A stretch of 15,471 bases of DNA from CAIJZX01 sp043766165 (GTDB taxonomy: Bacteria > Patescibacteriota > Patescibacteriia > SBBC01 > CAIJZX01). Where the stretch lies: NCBI GenBank assembly GCA_043766165.1, contig JAYUIJ010000006.1:1-15471 (forward strand), written 5' to 3'. The position numbers and the translations under genes are program-made. This document shows, piece after piece, positions 6,918-13,072 of the stretch (the first letter of the stretch is position 1; each line of letters starts with the position of its first letter). The notes below the pieces were generated by a model. That model saw only the letters and a list, made by a program, of their open reading frames with translations, was not told the origin of the DNA and did no database searches.

Positions 6918-6946
6918 TTGATTTCCTGTCTCACCCATGATACAGT
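6918..6946 (+). promoter_or_regulatory. promoter of tRNA-Pro
   Basis: The -35-like TTGATT (6918-6923), a 17-bp spacer ending in TGA (extended -10) and TACAGT (6941-6946) place the expected start near 6953, about 18 nt before the mature tRNA 5' end. Confidence 0.55.
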
Positions 6947-6970
6947 CTCCCCGTTCGCAACACTGATTAT

Positions 6971-7046
6971 CGGGGTGTAGCGCAGTTGGTAGCGCGCATC
7001 GTTCGGGACGATGAGGCCCCGGGTTCGAGTCCCGGCACCCCGACCA
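6971..7046 (+). tRNA. tRNA-Pro (anticodon CGG)
   Basis: A complete 76-nt cloverleaf. The acceptor CGGGGTG (6971-6977) pairs with CACCCCG (7036-7042). The D stem is GCGC/GCGC. The anticodon stem CATCG/CGATG encloses TTCGGGA, with anticodon CGG at 7004-7006. The variable loop is AGGCC. The T stem CCGGG/CCCGG encloses TTCGAGT. Discriminator A is followed by an encoded CCA (7044-7046). All stems are perfectly paired. It reads CCG proline codons. Confidence 0.97.
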
Positions 7047-7083
7047 CTGCTTCGCAGTGCAAGCAACGTTGAGGCGAAGCAGT
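7046..7083 (+). other. 10-bp inverted repeat abutting the tRNA 3' end
   Basis: ACTGCTTCGC (7046-7055) and GCGAAGCAGT (7074-7083) are perfect complements with an 18-nt loop. The first base is the final A of the tRNA CCA. A second GCGAAG at 7098-7103 could compete for the same 5' arm. There is no T-run, so it is more likely a processing or attenuation structure than a classical terminator. Confidence 0.5.
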
Positions 7084-7118
7084 ATACTTCATAGCTTGCG
7101 AAGAAGTGCTTTAGAACT

Positions 7119-7382
7119 ATGTATTACGTCTACATGATTCAAACTCAGAAAGATCAGTCTTTCTATAAAGGTTACACGACAGGCCTTAAGAAACAGCTGA
7201 TTAGACACAACAGTAAAGGACAAAAATACACTTCTACCAAAATCCCATATAGCCTGATGTGGTATTGTTGTTTTTTACAAAAAACATGACGCTGCAATGT
7301 TTGAAAATACTTGAAATCAGGATCAGGATTTGCATTCGCTAAACGACATTTAATTCCAAGTGAAAAAATTAGCAATATATAA
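7119..7382 (+). pseudogene. GIY-YIG nuclease relic (two frameshifts)
   Basis: The first frame (7119-7289) encodes 56 residues beginning YYVYMIQTQKDQSFYKGYTT, typical of the short GIY-YIG/UPF0213-type domain, and ends at a TGA. The homology continues in two other frames. HDAAMFE (from 7285) follows an A6 run (7279-7284) with one base too many. YLKSGSGFAFAKRHLIPSEK (from 7308) follows an A4 run (7304-7307) with one base too few, and ends at TAA 7380-7382. The reconstructed protein of about 87 residues is the family's normal length. The usual KKRL catalytic Arg is Gln here (KKQL) and YIG is YKG, which fits decay. Both shifts lie in A homopolymers, so sequencing error is the alternative. Confidence 0.8.
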
Positions 7383-7391
7383 AAAAACTAC

Positions 7392-7805
7392 ATGTCTAAG
7401 TCAAAACACCCCCGCTGGCTCTACCCCGTTAGTTCGATCATAGTCTATGTCGGCATCGTTGGCGTTTTTGGCTGGCACTTTTTTACCCATCTTTTTCTTG
7501 ACCGACTACCGGCGCAAAAATGTCCGACTGCTGTCGCACCCACTACCGTCACTATTTCCGCCACTGGCTGGGATGAAGATCCGGTTCGGGTCCAACGATG
7601 CTCAATTGTCACCATCAAAAATAATGACCATCAAGCAAGGAAACCAGCCATCGGCAAACATGAACATCATCTGATCTACCCGACGTTTCAAGAACAGAAA
7701 GTTGAACCCGGCGCAACCATGAGCTTCCAAGCTAGTGTTCCCGGAGAATTCCAACTCCACGATCACGTTGACGATGTTTTCGAAACAACGATCATCATTT
7801 CCTAA
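7392..7805 (+). CDS. membrane-anchored cupredoxin-like protein
   Basis: A 137-residue protein with a single N-terminal membrane segment (about 11-35) and an exported beta-sandwich domain (about 52-137). The domain shows cupredoxin-like order: a strand start VTISATGWDEDPVRV, IVTIKNNDHQ, EHHLIYP (91-97), VEPGATMSF, VPGEF and LHDHVDDVFETTIII. In a blue copper protein the C-terminal loop carries Cys-x-x-His-x-Met. Here it is H123-D-H125 with no Cys or Met, and the only mature-domain Cys is C70. Metal binding through H93, H123 and H125 is possible, but classical electron transfer is unlikely. No Shine-Dalgarno is seen; a TATATA lies about 11 nt upstream of the ATG. It ends at a hairpin shared with the convergent membrane-protein gene. 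Confidence 0.75.
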   Translation: MSKSKHPRWLYPVSSIIVYVGIVGVFGWHFFTHLFLDRLPAQKCPTAVAPTTVTISATGWDEDPVRVQRCSIVTIKNNDHQARKPAIGKHEHHLIYPTFQEQKVEPGATMSFQASVPGEFQLHDHVDDVFETTIIIS

Positions 7806-7828
7806 ACAACATGTTTCATCCACCAGCA

Positions 7829-7852
7829 AACGCCGCTCCTCAGAGCGGCGTT
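7829..7852. terminator. bidirectional hairpin between convergent genes
   Basis: A perfect 10-bp GC-rich stem, AACGCCGCTC (7829-7838) and GAGCGGCGTT (7843-7852), has the loop CTCA. It lies 24 nt after the cupredoxin-gene stop and 46 nt from the stop of the minus-strand gene. T-rich stretches on either side are short. A degenerate CTAACGAG-like repeat follows at 7858-7893. Confidence 0.65.
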
Positions 7853-7897
7853 GCTTACTAACAAGCTAGCGAGCTAAACCCGCTAACGAGTTAATTT

Positions 7898-8299
7898 TTA
7901 CATTGCAGGTTGTGATGGCTTGCCCATCATACCCTTCTTACCCATCATCGAGGACCCGAGAGCCCAGATACCGACAACGGCGTGTAAGATTAAGTCTGCT
8001 GGACTTTCTAAGTTCGCGCCTAAGAACTTCGTGCTGAACGCATTATAGATCGCGAAGAAGATTGCCAAAAGACCAACCAACATAACGAGTGGCTTTTGTG
8101 CTCCGGCCGGAAAGGTAAAGGCCGCAACTAAAGCAACGACGCCCAGGATCAAGTGAGCCCAGTTTTCGCCGTTATCAAACCACCAGGTGCTACCAAAAAG
8201 GCTTTTGGCTGCGGATGGGCCAATGACGCCCACGAAACCGAGAATACCAACGAGCACTAAGACGGCACCACCGTATAGAAGAAATTGTTTTGGATTCAT
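7898..8299 (-). CDS. small four-helix membrane protein, DUF4383-like
   Basis: A 133-residue protein with four hydrophobic segments (about 7-27, 46-66, 70-90 and 103-119) and a Met/Gly/Lys-rich tail (SMMGKKGMMGKPSQPAM). The loop GSTWWFDNGENWAHLILGVVAL (36-57) resembles the DUF4383 type of small membrane protein common in Patescibacteria. The function is unknown. The start is well fixed: a strong Shine-Dalgarno GGGAGGTGA (8313-8305 on the minus strand) precedes the ATG at 8299. A promoter (8365-8393) overlaps the end of the upstream ROK gene, so this gene has its own transcript. Confidence 0.8.
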   Translation of the reverse strand: MNPKQFLLYGGAVLVLVGILGFVGVIGPSAAKSLFGSTWWFDNGENWAHLILGVVALVAAFTFPAGAQKPLVMLVGLLAIFFAIYNAFSTKFLGANLESPADLILHAVVGIWALGSSMMGKKGMMGKPSQPAM

Positions 8300-8304
8300 T
8301 GTGT

Positions 8305-8313
8305 GTCACCTCC
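8305..8313 (-). promoter_or_regulatory. strong Shine-Dalgarno of the DUF4383-like gene
   Basis: GGGAGGTGA on the minus strand, nearly fully complementary to the 16S rRNA 3' end, lies about 5-9 nt before the ATG. Most other genes here lack such a site, so this one may be highly expressed. Confidence 0.75.
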
Positions 8314-8364
8314 CTTCAAGGATTGCATACCTATCGAACACAGTAAGCAAATCTGCATATCTAC

Positions 8365-8393
8365 AGTATACTGCTTCAGCCTTTCTTCAGCAA
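8365..8393 (-). promoter_or_regulatory. promoter of the DUF4383-like gene
   Basis: The -35 TTGCTG (8393-8388), a 17-bp spacer and the -10 TATACT (8370-8365) predict a leader of about 58 nt. The -10 sits inside the perfect 10-bp palindrome CAGTATACTG (8364-8373), a possible operator. The -35 and part of the spacer lie within the 3' end of the ROK gene. Confidence 0.6.
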
Positions 8394-9194
8394 CGCCATC
8401 GCTCCCCACAGTCCAGCTACATCCCCTAATGTCCCTTTGACAATTTTTGGTGGTTCGGGCAGATGTAATAGTGTCCGTCGAACAATTGAGCGGACGTTTT
8501 TGAGCTGCAATTGTGGAGAACGGCCAATGGCTCCGCCTAAGACAATAATATGCGGTGACCATAATGCTGTGACGGTCGTTAAACCTAATGCCAGGTTATG
8601 TTCCAGCTCGCGCCAGACGGCGCGTCCTTTCAACAACTCAGGCGCCTGTCGATACCGTCGTGATAAACCGGCACCAGAGATGAGCGTATCAAGTTGGATA
8701 ACTTTATCTTTCGTTTGGCTGACTACAATATTGCCCGGTTCAAATCCAACGGCTGAATCATCAATGCTCTGTCGGACAATACGAACTCCACCAACGCCCG
8801 TACTTAAGGTTAAGTAAGCAACAATCCGATAGCCGCGCCCAGCACCCCGCGTCGCTTCGCCTAAGCCAGCCAGCGCAGCATCATTTTCTAATCGCACCGG
8901 AACTTGAAAACGATGGTGTAAATCAGCGGTGATCGGAAAACCAAACCAATTCGAAAGATTGGCGGCCGCAATAGTTTTTGTATGTTTCGTGTCAAGCGGC
9001 GCAGCAATCGAACCGATGATCCGACTAATTTTCCAGCCATCAGCAATCGTTCGAATCGCGTTGTCGAGCTGCTGAATACCTTGGCGGTAATGCCGCGGCG
9101 TCGGGTAGACAAGAGCGCGACGGAACGTTGTACCGTTTCTCGTGATTGAGACGCGGGTCTTCGTGCCGCCAATATCAAAAAGAGCTGTACTCAT
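8376..9194 (-). CDS. ROK-family sugar kinase-like protein
   Basis: A 272-residue protein of the ROK (repressor, ORF, kinase) family with an actin-like ATPase fold. The N-terminal phosphate loop is DIGGTKT (7-13). The catalytic LENDAALAGLGE (102-113) has D105, and the second ATP motif is STGVGGV (131-137). The family's CxCGxxGCxE zinc motif is absent; its place holds VIQLDTLISGAG (165-176). The usual ExGH histidine is Asn (EPGN, 152-155). Both ATP motifs and the base Asp are intact, so kinase activity is plausible but the sugar is unknown. Its ATG overlaps the transketolase stop by 4 bp, so the two are translationally coupled and probably serve the same sugar-phosphate pathway. There is no DNA-binding domain. 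Confidence 0.88.
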   Translation of the reverse strand: MSTALFDIGGTKTRVSITRNGTTFRRALVYPTPRHYRQGIQQLDNAIRTIADGWKISRIIGSIAAPLDTKHTKTIAAANLSNWFGFPITADLHHRFQVPVRLENDAALAGLGEATRGAGRGYRIVAYLTLSTGVGGVRIVRQSIDDSAVGFEPGNIVVSQTKDKVIQLDTLISGAGLSRRYRQAPELLKGRAVWRELEHNLALGLTTVTALWSPHIIVLGGAIGRSPQLQLKNVRSIVRRTLLHLPEPPKIVKGTLGDVAGLWGAMALLKKG

Positions 9195-11032
9195 GGTTTC
9201 AAAACTTTCTGAACTGCTGCAATAATTGCAGCCGCATCAATCCACTCATATGCCAATAGTTCTTCGGGTGTACCACTGTGTGGTGTTTTTCGCACGGCTA
9301 ATGACGTAACGCAACCTGCATCTTTTCCTAAGGCAGTACGTACCGCTTCAGCAATGCCGCCTTCTGGATAATGATCTTCCACCACGATAATATTTTTTGT
9401 TTGGCGCGCGGCGAGTTTCAACGTGGCGACATCTATCGGTTTAATACTATAGAGATCAATCACGCGAACGTGAATATACCTTTTAGCTAAAAGGATAAAA
9501 GCCTTTAGCGCCTCATGAACAGTCACGCCGGCAGCCACTATGGTAGCAACGTCATCATTACTCGTCCGCAATGTTTGACTTCCACCAATCACAAATCGCT
9601 GTGTGGGTTGATAGAGCACAGGCAATAACGCGCGTGTCGCACGTACATATATGATTCCTTCTGCTTTCAACGTTTTTTCTGTTAACGCTTCAGCTGAAAC
9701 AGCGTCGGAAGGATAGAGAACGGTGGATTTCTCCAACGTCCGGAACATAGCAATATCTTGAAGTCCCATTTGTGACGCGCCATCTTGTCCAATATGAACA
9801 CCGGCATGTGTCCCCACATACACTTGATGCGTTCCCGAGTATTGATTCATGCGCAGCTGATCAAACGCTCGCGACATAAACGCTGAAAAGGTAGCAAAGA
9901 CTGGCAGTAATCCCCTAGCCGCTAATCCACCAGACATACTGACCAAGTTTTGTTCCGCAATAAATCCCTCAATAAAACGTTTTGGGAATTTCTTTTCAAA
10001 AAGTTCTGTGTTTGTAGAGTTTTTCACTTCACCATCAAGGACAATGAGTTTTGGAAACGACGGTGCTAATCTCACTAATGCTTTCCCAATCGCTTCACGC
10101 GTTGCCACCAGCTCACCTATTTTGTAATTGATAACTTTCGCGGCTTTCTTCAACGACAATGTCGACTGACGCTTATCCGGCACTGCAACCACACCGCGTA
10201 TTTTGTCATCAATCACGCCCAATTCTTTCAAGGCTAATTTCGCTTCTTCTGTATTAAGGGCTTTTCCGTGCCACCCTTCTTTCCCTTCCACTAATGACAC
10301 GCCTTTTCCTTTTACTGTCTTTCCAATAATCATGACTGGCTTTCCACGCACTTTTTTTGCTTGCGTAAATGCCGCCACAACTTTTTCCAGATCATGTCCA
10401 TCAACAACAATTGTTTCCCAACCAAAAGCACTGACTCGCTTGCTCATTGTTTCGGCGTCTGTACCAAGCATCGTCGGTCCACATTGACCCAAACCATTAA
10501 AATCAAGAATGGCGACGAGGTTGTCGAGCTGATGAAATGACGCAACTTGTAACGCTTCCCAAACCGATCCTTCGGCCATTTCGCTATCGCCAAGCAGAAC
10601 GTATATGCGGTAGCTCAACTTTTGCATTCTGGCCGCCAAAGCCTCCCCCAGCCCAATACCCAGTCCTTGGCCGAGTGACCCAGTTGGGGCCTCTGTAAAG
10701 GCAAATTTGGGCATTGGATGGCCTTCTAAGGCACTGCCAAAACGGCGTAATTGGCCTAATTTTGACGCTGGAAGGGCTCCAGCCACGGCGTAGGCGGAAT
10801 AGAGCAGTGGAGCGGCATGACCCTTAGAAAAGATCAGCCGGTCGTTGTTGGGGTACTGTGGTTTTTTGGTATCGGCACGGAATGTACCACCGAACATCAA
10901 GCCTGTAATCAACTCGACTGCAGATAGTGAAGATGTGAGATGTCCAGAACCAGCCGCTGTTGTCGAGCGGATGATGTTGGCGCGGATTTGATTGGCGATA
11001 GATTGAAGTTCTTCAGTAGTCATATTATTCAT
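9191..11032 (-). CDS. tkt: transketolase
   Basis: A full-length single-chain transketolase (about 613 residues), the short type lacking inserts of the E. coli enzyme. It uses thiamine diphosphate to move two-carbon units between ketoses and aldoses in the non-oxidative pentose phosphate pathway. Visible features, numbered from the chosen ATG, are GSGH (28-31), SKGHA (69-73), the ThDP motif GDSEMAEGSVWEALQ ending in DFNGLGQ, catalytic EGFIAEQNLVSMSGGLA in the second domain, and THAGVHIGQDGASQMGLQD. The ATG at 11032 overlaps the DUF1653 stop. Another ATG at 11023 begins one base after that stop (TAATATG), and a TTG at 11038 is also possible. No Shine-Dalgarno favours one. It is the middle gene of the DUF1653 - tkt - ROK operon. 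Confidence 0.96.
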   Translation of the reverse strand: MNNMTTEELQSIANQIRANIIRSTTAAGSGHLTSSLSAVELITGLMFGGTFRADTKKPQYPNNDRLIFSKGHAAPLLYSAYAVAGALPASKLGQLRRFGSALEGHPMPKFAFTEAPTGSLGQGLGIGLGEALAARMQKLSYRIYVLLGDSEMAEGSVWEALQVASFHQLDNLVAILDFNGLGQCGPTMLGTDAETMSKRVSAFGWETIVVDGHDLEKVVAAFTQAKKVRGKPVMIIGKTVKGKGVSLVEGKEGWHGKALNTEEAKLALKELGVIDDKIRGVVAVPDKRQSTLSLKKAAKVINYKIGELVATREAIGKALVRLAPSFPKLIVLDGEVKNSTNTELFEKKFPKRFIEGFIAEQNLVSMSGGLAARGLLPVFATFSAFMSRAFDQLRMNQYSGTHQVYVGTHAGVHIGQDGASQMGLQDIAMFRTLEKSTVLYPSDAVSAEALTEKTLKAEGIIYVRATRALLPVLYQPTQRFVIGGSQTLRTSNDDVATIVAAGVTVHEALKAFILLAKRYIHVRVIDLYSIKPIDVATLKLAARQTKNIIVVEDHYPEGGIAEAVRTALGKDAGCVTSLAVRKTPHSGTPEELLAYEWIDAAAIIAAVQKVLKP

Positions 11033-11270
11033 GCACAAAAAGAAAACGTGGTTGGCGCTTTCCGTCTACTTCAATTTCTTCGCAAAACATCGTGAGCGGC
11101 CGAACCCAAAAGTTTCCGTCATCCAAGTGTTTATACATCGCCATCTCTTCGAGCGTTTCGCTGTGGCGTCCGACGCTCATCAGTTGGATAGTGCTCCCAG
11201 AATAATGTTTGTAAACTCCCAATTTGAGATCTTTCGCTTGTTTCGACAATGGTGGAAGCGGTTGCTGCAT
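11025..11270 (-). CDS. DUF1653 domain protein
   Basis: An 81-residue soluble protein covering one DUF1653 domain (about 15-80). Hallmarks are GVYKHYSGS (18-26), GRHSETLEEMAMYKHL (34-49) and FWVRPLTMFCEEI followed by RFLFV. The biochemical function of the family is unknown. The single small domain is often found alone or attached to other modules. The gene is first in the operon with transketolase and the ROK kinase. A promoter ends 6 nt before its ATG, so the mRNA is probably leaderless, in line with the lack of a Shine-Dalgarno. Confidence 0.9.
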   Translation of the reverse strand: MQQPLPPLSKQAKDLKLGVYKHYSGSTIQLMSVGRHSETLEEMAMYKHLDDGNFWVRPLTMFCEEIEVDGKRQPRFLFVHE

Positions 11271-11276
11271 AGCTCT

Positions 11277-11305
11277 AGTATCCCACTATTAGCCCATTGT
11301 CACAA
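11277..11305 (-). promoter_or_regulatory. promoter of the DUF1653-tkt-ROK operon
   Basis: The -35 TTGTGA (11305-11300), a 17-bp spacer and the -10 GATACT (11282-11277) lie upstream of the ATG at 11270. Only 6 nt separate the -10 from the ATG, so the predicted transcript begins at or next to the start codon. Confidence 0.65.
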
Positions 11306-11308
11306 GGT

Positions 11309-11842
11309 TCATTCCAACCACGTCGCCACTGCTGAATACATACCTTTCTCATATTTTGACGGAGCGGTAGCCAACAATTCTGGATCGGAAAAATCATGTT
11401 GACGCAGCAGCTTTGACAAGCGGTAGAATGTTAATGGATATGGAACGAATGAATTTCCACGATCAGTATCGTACTCAACGATCAAGAGTTTACCGCCAGG
11501 CTTGAGAAATTGGGTGATCGAATCAAGGAATTGATTTTTCCGGCGCACGAAGTGCAGTGAATTAGCCATCAAGATGCCGTCCAATATCGGTAATGAAAGA
11601 TCAACGGTAAAATCTTGTTCGATGAATTTAATGTTTGCTCCCGGAAAGTTTGTACAAAACAATTCTTCTTGCTCCCGCAATTTTGAAATTTGAGAATCAA
11701 CAGAATATATTTTAATTTCTGGACCGCCGAGCTTTCGAAGCGCCAAGGTAAACGCACCCGCGCCAGATCCTAAATCAGCCCACGCAAAATTTCCTGGCGT
11801 TATGGCTCCAGAAATAAGTTGTTCAATTTGCGCGGCTTCCAT
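11309..11842 (-). CDS. class I SAM-dependent methyltransferase
   Basis: A 177-residue methyltransferase-fold protein. Motif I is WADLGSGAGAFTLAL (21-35), with the SAM-binding glycine loop. The acidic residue after strand 2 is in YSVDSQ. The motif IV region is LDGILMANSLHFV, and a post-motif FLKPGGKLLIVEYD follows. The substrate is unknown; the small size suggests a small molecule or lipid head group. I choose the ATG at 11842, because a near-consensus promoter ends 7 nt upstream of it. The frame stays open upstream to 11974, but that stretch contains this promoter and adds 44 residues unrelated to the family. The gene is divergent from the membrane hydroxylase. Confidence 0.85.
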   Translation of the reverse strand: MEAAQIEQLISGAITPGNFAWADLGSGAGAFTLALRKLGGPEIKIYSVDSQISKLREQEELFCTNFPGANIKFIEQDFTVDLSLPILDGILMANSLHFVRRKNQFLDSITQFLKPGGKLLIVEYDTDRGNSFVPYPLTFYRLSKLLRQHDFSDPELLATAPSKYEKGMYSAVATWLE

Positions 11843-11849
11843 GGAACAA

Positions 11850-11878
11850 AGTATATCTAACCTTAGCCTGAATATCAA
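11850..11878 (-). promoter_or_regulatory. promoter of the methyltransferase gene
   Basis: The -35 TTGATA (11878-11873), a 17-bp spacer and the -10 TATACT (11855-11850) each match 5 of 6 consensus bases. The -10 lies 7 nt before the ATG at 11842, so the mRNA is predicted leaderless. This is the best promoter match in the window. Confidence 0.75.
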
Positions 11879-11885
11879 AATTCCG

Positions 11886-11914
11886 TGGACGCAGAAAACT
11901 ATTAGTGATATAGT
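11886..11914 (+). promoter_or_regulatory. promoter of the membrane hydroxylase gene
   Basis: TGGACG (11886-11891), a 17-bp spacer ending in an extended TGA, and TATAGT (11909-11914) form a plausible promoter. The predicted leader of about 75 nt contains the hairpin 11941-11958 and a GGGGG element before the ATG. Confidence 0.5.
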
Positions 11915-11940
11915 CAAGGTAGAAATTGGCTGTTTTACTT

Positions 11941-11958
11941 CCGGCGTTTTCGCGCCGG
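11941..11958 (+). promoter_or_regulatory. leader hairpin before the membrane hydroxylase gene
   Basis: CCGGCG (11941-11946) and CGCCGG (11953-11958) form a perfect 6-bp GC stem with loop TTTTCG, followed by CTTTGTT. It lies 38 nt before the ATG. It could be a weak attenuator or a translation-modulating structure. Confidence 0.4.
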
Positions 11959-11996
11959 CTTTGTTCATTGACAATCAAAAAAGATAGGGGGTTCCG

Positions 11997-12827
11997 ATGG
12001 CCAAACCACACAGGAAGTTCTCCATTCCATTGTTCCTCCTGTCAGTGGCCTTGCAACTGACAGCGCTCCTCGTCGCATTCTGGTATTTCTTCCCTGACAT
12101 GTGGGCAACCCAAATCAACGCAGGTCCGGGAGCAACTTTCCTCGTCTTCAACTGTGCCCATCTGTACATCTGTTTTTTCGAATGGGGATTTCATCGTTAC
12201 GTTCTGCATGCGATTCTTGTTCCCTGGCTAGCCTACTTCGCTCGTAGCCATCGACACCATCACGGCCTGACACTCATCCGACTACAGATGGTAGCCGGCA
12301 GTGTTGAACGGTTTATTCTGAATCGTTATCCCATTGTATCTGCTGATCAGTACGAAGACTCTGCCTTTCCACCCTACGCCCTTGCAGTGTTCTGGCTCCT
12401 CTTCACTCCGCCATTACTCGTGATCCAACTGCTCATGCCGCAGGCTCCGATCATGCTTGGCGGATATCTCGCGATTGCTTGGTCGATGACTGGTTACGAA
12501 GTATTTCACGCAGTGGAGCACTTCCCGTACGAATGGTGGAAGTCAGCGACTGAACATCCGCGCTTCGGGTTCATTTGGCGCAAGGTGTATGGTTTCCATC
12601 ACTTCCATCACGCTAACGTTAAATCCAATGAAGCGATTTCGGGTTTCTACGGACTGCCGGTAGCTGACTGGGTCTTTGGCACCTACCACCAACCTAAAGA
12701 GTTGTTACTCGAGGGCCGGGTTGCAACCGCCAAAGATTTCCATGTTAAGCCACCAATTCCATTCGTTCGCTGGCTCGATAACATCGCTCGTGAACAAGAA
12801 GCAAAAATCATTCGTAAAGCCGCGTAA
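11997..12827 (+). CDS. fatty acid hydroxylase / sterol desaturase superfamily membrane protein
   Basis: A 276-residue polytopic membrane protein with the histidine clusters of the di-iron hydroxylase/desaturase superfamily: HRYVLH (H66, H71), HRHHH (85-89), HAVEH (H171, H175) and HHFHH (201-205). Hydrophobic segments lie at about 10-32, 48-62, 72-82, 127-147 and 152-168. Members use O2 and a di-iron centre to hydroxylate or desaturate lipids, sterols or carotenoids. The substrate here cannot be told. An AGGGGG element about 6 nt before the ATG is a reasonable Shine-Dalgarno. Codon choice (frequent CTC, CTG and AGG) and GC appear higher than in neighbours such as the methyltransferase, hinting at transfer. 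It ends at a strong terminator and is transcribed alone. Confidence 0.88.
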   Translation: MAKPHRKFSIPLFLLSVALQLTALLVAFWYFFPDMWATQINAGPGATFLVFNCAHLYICFFEWGFHRYVLHAILVPWLAYFARSHRHHHGLTLIRLQMVAGSVERFILNRYPIVSADQYEDSAFPPYALAVFWLLFTPPLLVIQLLMPQAPIMLGGYLAIAWSMTGYEVFHAVEHFPYEWWKSATEHPRFGFIWRKVYGFHHFHHANVKSNEAISGFYGLPVADWVFGTYHQPKELLLEGRVATAKDFHVKPPIPFVRWLDNIAREQEAKIIRKAA

Positions 12828-12852
12828 AGTAGTATCGCACCTTCCTTAACCC

Positions 12853-12877
12853 GGAGTCTCTCGTAGACTCCTTTTTT
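12853..12877 (+). terminator. Rho-independent terminator of the membrane hydroxylase gene
   Basis: A perfect 7-bp stem, GGAGTCT (12853-12859) and AGACTCC (12865-12871), with loop CTCGT is followed directly by six T. It lies 25 nt after the stop codon. Confidence 0.9.
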
Positions 12878-12878
12878 C

Positions 12879-12995
12879 TTTTTACCCAGCACCACTTTTA
12901 GATACAATGGTTTTACGGCCATACTATTGTAGTACACCTTAAAGCACACCTGATGTACCTAATAGTGATTGAGAAAAAGTGGTGCTGGGTAAAAA
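12879..12995. mobile_element. 117-bp MITE-like element with 21-bp terminal inverted repeats
   Basis: Perfect 21-bp inverted repeats occupy 12879-12899 and 12975-12995. The core reads ACCCAGCACCACTTTT at the left end. Nested inside are further complementary pairs: CAAT/ATTG (12905-12908, 12968-12971), ACTATT/AATAGT (12923-12928, 12961-12966) and GTAC/GTAC (12932-12935, 12955-12958). The whole can fold as one long hairpin. No coding capacity is visible. If the repeats start at CCCAGCACC, each end is bordered by TA, the target duplication of IS630/Tc1-mariner elements, as in Correia repeats. TA is self-complementary, so this is only suggestive. It sits between a terminator and the DUF1059 gene. 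Confidence 0.6.
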
Positions 12996-13000
12996 AACTA

Positions 13001-13029
13001 TTGCGTTCTTTTGATAACTCATTTACACT
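13001..13029 (+). promoter_or_regulatory. possible promoter of the DUF1059 gene
   Basis: TTGCGT (13001-13006), a 17-bp spacer and TACACT (13024-13029) begin 6 nt after the MITE-like repeat. The match is modest (3 of 6 and 4 of 6). Confidence 0.35.
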
Positions 13030-13072
13030 TCTTACGAAAGGTCGAACAAAAAAATAATTGAAAGGACAATCT

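Noticed and set aside
7172..7375. Minus-strand open frame across the GIY-YIG relic
   Set aside because: It is a shadow of recognisable GIY-YIG homology on the plus strand.
11843..11974. 44-residue extension of the methyltransferase
   Set aside because: It contains a near-consensus promoter for the shorter gene and does not look like the family.
12879..12995. Integron attC site
   Set aside because: The arms are long and perfectly paired, no RYYYAAC/GTTRRRY cores are evident, and there is no integrase or cassette array.
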